Origin: JABDGC01 sp964466595
Lineage (GTDB): Bacteria; Pseudomonadota; Gammaproteobacteria; DSM-16500
Length of the DNA stretch: 64,000 nucleotides
Direction: 5' to 3'
Assembly: GCA_964466595.1 (NCBI GenBank)
Contig: CAYXNR010000002.1
Span: 1-64,000 of the forward strand
This document shows positions 60,213 through 64,000 of this stretch, piece after piece; within the stretch, counting starts at the first letter, position 1; each line of letters opens with the position of its first letter. The notes below the pieces were generated by a model. That model was given only the letters and a program-made list of their open reading frames with translations. It was not told the origin of the DNA and did not search any database. A program made the position numbers and the translations under genes.

Positions 60213-61223
60213 GTGAGTCAAATTAATCCCCTCTTAAGGCCCTGGCTGCAAGAAAATTGCACTTTTCCGATTGATAGTTTACATGAAATACCGGGTGATG
60301 CGAGTTTCCGTCGCTATTTTCGTTTACGTAGTGGAACGCAGTCTTATATGGTCATGGATGCCTCAGAACAAAGAGATTGTTTTGAGCCTTATATCGCTAT
60401 TGCGAAGGCCCTTCTTCCCTTGGGGATAAGGGTTCCGCAAATCTTGGCTGAAGATATCGCTCCGGGGTTTATGCTCATCTCCGATTTTGGGGATACCCAA
60501 TATTTAACAGCTCTACATCCTAATAATGCCGATGAACTGTATAAAAAGGCCTTGCACTCCCTTTCAGTTTTGCAAGCCTGCCGTGAAATTCAAAATTGGA
60601 CTTTGCCAGCCTTTAATCAGCAGTTCATGTTAAATGAATTAAAAGAATTTTATCATTGGTTTGTAGAACGATATTTAGGGCTGACTTGTTCGGAGCAAGA
60701 ACAGACAATGCTGCAAGCTACTTTTGCCAGCCTAATTGATAGTGCGAACAAACAACCACAGGTTTTTATCCATCGGGATTATCATTCAGCTAATTTAATG
60801 GTGCTGCCAGATCAGCAAGTGGGTATTTTAGACTTTCAAGATGCCTGTATTGGCCCCCTCACCTATGATTTAGTTTCCCTCTTACGCGATTGTTATATCG
60901 ATTGGCCGGAGTCAAAGGTGCAGCAGTGGGCTGGCTATTACTATGAAATCCTGTGTACGCAGTCGAGCTTACAGAAAGTGAGCTTGATGCAATTCCTGCA
61001 GTGGTTCGACTGGATGGGCCTACAGCGCCATTTGAAAGTGCTTTTTATTTTTGCGCGAAAATATTTACGTGATCACACAACAAACTATTTAAAATCCATG
61101 CCCCGAACTTTAAATTATATTCTGCAGATTAGCGCGCGTTATCCTGAATTACGCCTCTTTCACATTTATATGCGTGATTTTATTTTACCTATTTATGAAA
61201 GGAAACAACAATGCGAGGCATGA
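60213..61223 (+). CDS. amgK: N-acetylmuramate/N-acetylglucosamine kinase
   Basis: A 336-residue aminoglycoside-phosphotransferase-fold kinase. RRYFRLRSGTQSYMVMDASE holds the ATP-binding lysine-equivalent region, VFIHRDYHSANLMVL the catalytic loop (H-R-D-x-H-x-x-N), and GILDFQDACIGPLTYDLVSL the metal-binding Asp. In Pseudomonas AmgK phosphorylates MurNAc at C1 for direct recycling to UDP-MurNAc. The next gene encodes MurU, with which it overlaps by 13 bp, making the pair convincing. Start is GTG with AGGAG upstream. Confidence 0.92.
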   Translation: MSQINPLLRPWLQENCTFPIDSLHEIPGDASFRRYFRLRSGTQSYMVMDASEQRDCFEPYIAIAKALLPLGIRVPQILAEDIAPGFMLISDFGDTQYLTALHPNNADELYKKALHSLSVLQACREIQNWTLPAFNQQFMLNELKEFYHWFVERYLGLTCSEQEQTMLQATFASLIDSANKQPQVFIHRDYHSANLMVLPDQQVGILDFQDACIGPLTYDLVSLLRDCYIDWPESKVQQWAGYYYEILCTQSSLQKVSLMQFLQWFDWMGLQRHLKVLFIFARKYLRDHTTNYLKSMPRTLNYILQISARYPELRLFHIYMRDFILPIYERKQQCEA

Positions 61224-61888
61224 TTTTAGCTGCTGGCAGAGGTCAGCGTATGGGGGAGTTAACAAACAACCAACCGAAACTATTATTAAAAGTAGCCGGT
61301 TCTTATCTGATTGAGCATGCAATTCAAGCTTTCTCTCAAGCAGGAATCAAAGAAATCGTGATTAATGTGTCTTACTTCAAAGAACAAATCATGGCCGCCC
61401 TCGGTACAGGCCGGCGCTATGGCCTCAAGTTGTTTTATTCGGAAGAAAAAGAGCGTCTTGAAACAGGCGGCGGCATTGTCAAAGCTTTGCCTTTATTAGG
61501 AGAAGAGCCTTTTGTAGTGTGGAGTGGTGATGTTATTTGCGATTATCCTCTCGCGCAGCTGTTGCAACAACCCCTCCGTCTTGCTCATCTTGTCATGGTC
61601 GACAATCCCGCCTTTAAACCACAAGGCGATTACTGCCTCAATCAAAATCATGAAATTGAGTATGGACCTGGCAAAACCTACACCTTTGCAAATATTGGCC
61701 TTTATCGTCCCGCGCTATTTACAGGTTGCCAACCCATTTTCCGTCGCTTAGCCGATATCTGGCAAGACGCCATTTTACAAAAACAAATAACAGGTGAATG
61801 TTACCACGGCCTTTGGCATAATATCGGCACCCCTCAAGATCTAAAAACAGCAGAAGCCGTTTTGAGCCTTTCACCCTTTTCATCTTGA
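61211..61888 (+). CDS. murU: N-acetylmuramate-1-phosphate uridylyltransferase
   Basis: A 225-residue nucleotidyltransferase. MILAAGRGQRMGELTNNQPK is the nucleotide site, ERLETGGGIVKALPLL and VWSGDVICDYP are further family motifs. It forms UDP-MurNAc from MurNAc-1-phosphate, bypassing MurA/MurB (and so fosfomycin-sensitive synthesis). It follows amgK, which provides its substrate. Confidence 0.92.
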   Translation: MRGMILAAGRGQRMGELTNNQPKLLLKVAGSYLIEHAIQAFSQAGIKEIVINVSYFKEQIMAALGTGRRYGLKLFYSEEKERLETGGGIVKALPLLGEEPFVVWSGDVICDYPLAQLLQQPLRLAHLVMVDNPAFKPQGDYCLNQNHEIEYGPGKTYTFANIGLYRPALFTGCQPIFRRLADIWQDAILQKQITGECYHGLWHNIGTPQDLKTAEAVLSLSPFSS

Positions 61889-61932
61889 ATCCTTAGCAGG
61901 CAAAACTCTCTAAGCAAAAATTATTTAACCCT

Positions 61933-62006
61933 CGCGCCCGAGAGGATTCGAACCTCTGACCCTTGGCTTCGGAAACCAATACTCTATCCACCTGAGCTAC
62001 GGGCGC
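61933..62006 (-). tRNA. tRNA-Arg (anticodon CCG)
   Basis: The minus strand reads GCGCCCG for the acceptor stem, TAGCTCAGGTGGATAGAG for the D-arm, an anticodon stem TTGGT/GCCAA around TTCCGAA (anticodon CCG, reading CGG), and AGAGGTTCGAATCCTCT for the T-arm. The acceptor closes with CGGGCGC and G as discriminator. The CCA end is not encoded. It lies alone between murU and comM; a tRNA 3' end may serve as an integration site but none is seen used. Confidence 0.95.
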
Positions 62007-62056
62007 CTGTGCTGAATGTTAATTGAATCGAAATCTATTTTACAAGAGGAAATCGC

Positions 62057-63592
62057 ATGTCCTTAGCCCTTGTTCTGTGCCGCGCTAGCGTAGGCATTTT
62101 TTCCCCCTTAGTCACCGTAGAAACGCATCTCTCTCCGGGCTTGCCTGGCTTCAGTATTGTAGGACTACCAGAAACCGTGGTGAAAGAAAGCAAAGACCGA
62201 GTCCGCAGTGCTTTAATGAACAGTCGCTTTGAATTTCCCCGCAGAAGAATAACGGTCAATTTAGCTCCCGCAGATTTACCAAAAGAAGGAGGACGTTTTG
62301 ACTTGCCCATTGCCCTTGGCATTCTCGCCGCCTCAGGACAAATTCCCACTTCTCGCTTACTCTGCAGTGAATTTATGGGAGAATTAGCTTTATCAGGAGA
62401 TTTACGCCCCATCTCGGGTATGTTGCCCGCCATTCTAGCCGCGCAGAAGACTAAGCATGCTATCATTATCCCAACAGCCAATGCAGCAGAAGCAGCCTTA
62501 GTTAAAAATGCAAGCGTCTTTTCCGCTGCTCATTTATTAGAAGTCTGTGCCTATTTAAAAGGGCTGCAGGAATTGTCCGCCGTTCGTTTTTCCCTTCAAA
62601 ACCCGACAGTCCCAAGCCCCAGTCTTGATTTAGCGGAAGTTGCGGGACAGACCCAAGCCAAGCGTGCTTTGGAAATTACCGCCGCTGGCAAGCATAGTCT
62701 GTTGTTGATGGGCCCGCCCGGTACAGGCAAAACAATGCTAGCCAATCGCTTACCAAGCCTACTTCCCGCTTTATCAGATGAGCAGGCCCTTGAAGCAGCG
62801 ACAGTTGCTTCGATGAGCACGAGTGGATTTAATCCTGCCACTTGGCAGCAGCTTCCTTTTCGTTCACCTCACCATTCTGCTTCCAGTGTTGCCTTAGTTG
62901 GGGGTGGTCGGCCGCCACGTCCAGGAGAAATTTCACTCGCGCATCAGGGCGTTTTATTTTTAGATGAATTACCAGAATTTAATCGACAGGTTCTAGAATC
63001 CTTAAGAGAACCCTTGGAATCCGGCCTCGTTACGATTTCACGCGCCTCTTTTCAAGCTGTTTTTCCTGCTAAATTTCAGCTCATAGCAGCAATGAACCCC
63101 TGTCCCTGTGGTTATGCTGGCAGTCCCTATCAAGCTTGTTCTTGTACACCCTCGCAGATTCAAGCTTATCTCAATAAATTATCCGGTCCCTTCTTAGACA
63201 GAATCGATATGCATGTGGAAGTCCCTGCCTTATCCGCCGAGGTTTTGTCCTATGCAAAACAAGAATCCCGAGAGAGCAGTGAGGCACTGCGACAGCGTGT
63301 GAATCAAGCTCGTGAGAAACAGCAGCAACGACAGGGAAAGTGCAATGCAGAATTATCAGTAACAGAGTTAAAAGCCTTTTGTTCCTTAGATCCGCAAGCA
63401 GAACGCATTTTACAAAAGGTAATGGATAAATTTCATTTTTCCGCACGAATCTATCACCGCATTCTTAAAGTAGCCTTGACGATTGCTGATTTAAAGGAAA
63501 AAACAGCTATTCAGACGGAAGAAATCTCTGAAGCCCTTCTCTATCGGTGTTTGGATAAACAAAAAAATGCCTTAAGAACTATCTTTAGTTGA
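62057..63592 (+). CDS. comM: YifB/ComM family Mg-chelatase-like AAA+ ATPase
   Basis: A 511-residue ComM. The N-terminal Lon-protease-like domain (about 1-170) has VETHLSPGLPGFSIVGLPET and ESKDRVRSALMNSRFEFPRR. The AAA+ part has Walker A (LLLMGPPGTGKTMLANRLPS), Walker B (GVLFLDELPEFNRQVLESLR) and the C4-like AAMNPCPCGYAG insertion. ComM is a hexameric helicase that helps branch migration during natural transformation, so the organism may be or have been competent. Stands alone after the tRNA. Confidence 0.93.
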   Translation: MSLALVLCRASVGIFSPLVTVETHLSPGLPGFSIVGLPETVVKESKDRVRSALMNSRFEFPRRRITVNLAPADLPKEGGRFDLPIALGILAASGQIPTSRLLCSEFMGELALSGDLRPISGMLPAILAAQKTKHAIIIPTANAAEAALVKNASVFSAAHLLEVCAYLKGLQELSAVRFSLQNPTVPSPSLDLAEVAGQTQAKRALEITAAGKHSLLLMGPPGTGKTMLANRLPSLLPALSDEQALEAATVASMSTSGFNPATWQQLPFRSPHHSASSVALVGGGRPPRPGEISLAHQGVLFLDELPEFNRQVLESLREPLESGLVTISRASFQAVFPAKFQLIAAMNPCPCGYAGSPYQACSCTPSQIQAYLNKLSGPFLDRIDMHVEVPALSAEVLSYAKQESRESSEALRQRVNQAREKQQQRQGKCNAELSVTELKAFCSLDPQAERILQKVMDKFHFSARIYHRILKVALTIADLKEKTAIQTEEISEALLYRCLDKQKNALRTIFS

Positions 63593-63673
63593 ATACCTGG
63601 TTCATCTCAAGCTGAGTTAAGTAAAAAAATAAGCTAGCCTTAATCACCCAATTAAATCAGCATCATCCATTAA

Positions 63674-63734
63674 TTGACAAATAATATATAAAAATGTAAT
63701 GTTTCGTTTCATTTTTTAAAAAATGAGCTATAAT
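63674..63734 (+). promoter_or_regulatory. Candidate promoter(s) for the last gene
   Basis: A perfect TATAAT lies at 63729-63734, with GTTTCA (63706-63711) 17 bp upstream as a weak -35. A perfect TTGACA is at 63674-63679 with TAATGT 17 bp downstream as a second possibility. Either would transcribe the gene starting at 63794. Confidence 0.5.
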
Positions 63735-63793
63735 AATGGTAGGTATATCTAAGCAATGGCCTATGGTTAAGTATTTGAAACTAAGGAAACTTA

Positions 63794-64000
63794 ATGAAGG
63801 CCACGTATCAATTAACTGACTTTGTGAGCGCCTGTGCAATGAATGATAATTCAGTTCAAATTCGCAGGGAGGCACAAAATAACGCTGGTGAGTATTTCAA
63901 ACTCAAGACCAGAAGTGATCTACTTGGCTTTATCTCTCTGGGTGGTCTTGAATCTGCAGAATTGATTAAAACAAAAAAATTAGAAAAGAATTTCCATAGT
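63794..64000 (+). CDS. Unknown protein, N-terminal part (continues beyond window)
   Basis: The frame starts at an ATG with AAGGA upstream and stays open for 69 codons to the edge. It begins MKATYQLTDFVSACAMNDNS and continues with a charged, soluble sequence containing LLGFISLGGLESAELIKTKK. There is no signal peptide or membrane segment. I do not recognise it. Own promoter and AT-rich upstream DNA suggest a monocistronic gene, possibly accessory. Confidence 0.55.
   Translation, partial: MKATYQLTDFVSACAMNDNSVQIRREAQNNAGEYFKLKTRSDLLGFISLGGLESAELIKTKKLEKNFHS

Noticed and set aside
61933..62006. tRNA-Arg as the attachment site of an integrated element
   Set aside because: No integrase and no direct repeat of the tRNA 3' end was seen; the neighbours are ordinary housekeeping genes.
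1..64000. CRISPR arrays, rRNA genes, complete insertion sequences
   Set aside because: No regularly spaced repeat array, rRNA sequence or transposase gene was found; the tandem repeats present are inside coding sequence.

Overview
The window looks like a chromosomal stretch of a low-GC gammaproteobacterium, most likely a member of the Legionellales (Legionella/Coxiella/Aquicella-like). The housekeeping block at the right end (mfd, pdxA-surA-lptD, divergent amgK-murU, tRNA-Arg, comM) is gammaproteobacterial. The cell is clearly Gram-negative (LptD, SurA, Wzm/Wzt). Several genes carry eukaryotic-type features (F-box-like segments, a C-terminal CaaX box, ankyrin repeats) typical of host-associated bacteria with secreted effectors. 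Species is not determined; no search could be run.

Layout. 1-1900: an AbiE-type toxin/antitoxin pair cut by the window edge, then about 600 bp of gene debris. 1914-7957: a nucleotide-sugar module (dehydratase/epimerase-like protein, zinc alcohol dehydrogenase, two C-methyltransferase-family proteins, WbuC-like cupin, SDR) that probably makes a C-branched deoxysugar. 7996-13073: an acylation module (MBOAT, SGNH-like partner, two acyltransferase-3 proteins). 13328-26661: a PhyH-type dioxygenase, a methyltransferase, three TIGR04372-type glycosyltransferases, a UPF0104 membrane protein, two small membrane proteins with similar cytosolic tails, a membrane/GT2 fusion and a large polytopic membrane protein. 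26679-29452: Wzt/Wzm O-antigen ABC exporter and a rhamnosyltransferase-like GT2. 29461-31000: DUF4143 ATPase and an orphan VapB-like antitoxin. 31142-34503: rmlA-rmlC-rmlD-rmlB for dTDP-L-rhamnose.

34512-41180 interrupts the sugar genes. It holds an AbiEi fragment, three full-length paralogues plus one fragment of an F-box-like protein family (two copies end in the same polybasic CVIL CaaX tail, the third is frameshifted just before it), a secreted-protein pair, a HigBA module and a REPIN-like inverted repeat. 41377-47836 returns to envelope sugars: a WcaJ-like initiating transferase, a GT4, galU, a GT-C-like membrane protein and ugd. 47931-64000 is housekeeping (mfd, thioesterase, pdxA, surA, lptD, amgK, murU, tRNA, comM), with two more effector-like genes inserted (an ankyrin/repeat protein upstream of mfd and an F-box/coiled-coil/membrane protein between lptD and amgK) and a partial unknown gene at the end.

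Together, the left two thirds read as one large O-antigen locus. dTDP-rhamnose and a modified, possibly C-methylated sugar are made, joined by several glycosyltransferases on an undecaprenyl carrier, acylated and exported by Wzm/Wzt; LptD at the right end inserts the finished LPS in the outer membrane. The most unusual content is the tandem F-box/CaaX family, whose tail closely resembles that of eukaryotic Rho-family GTPases such as Cdc42.
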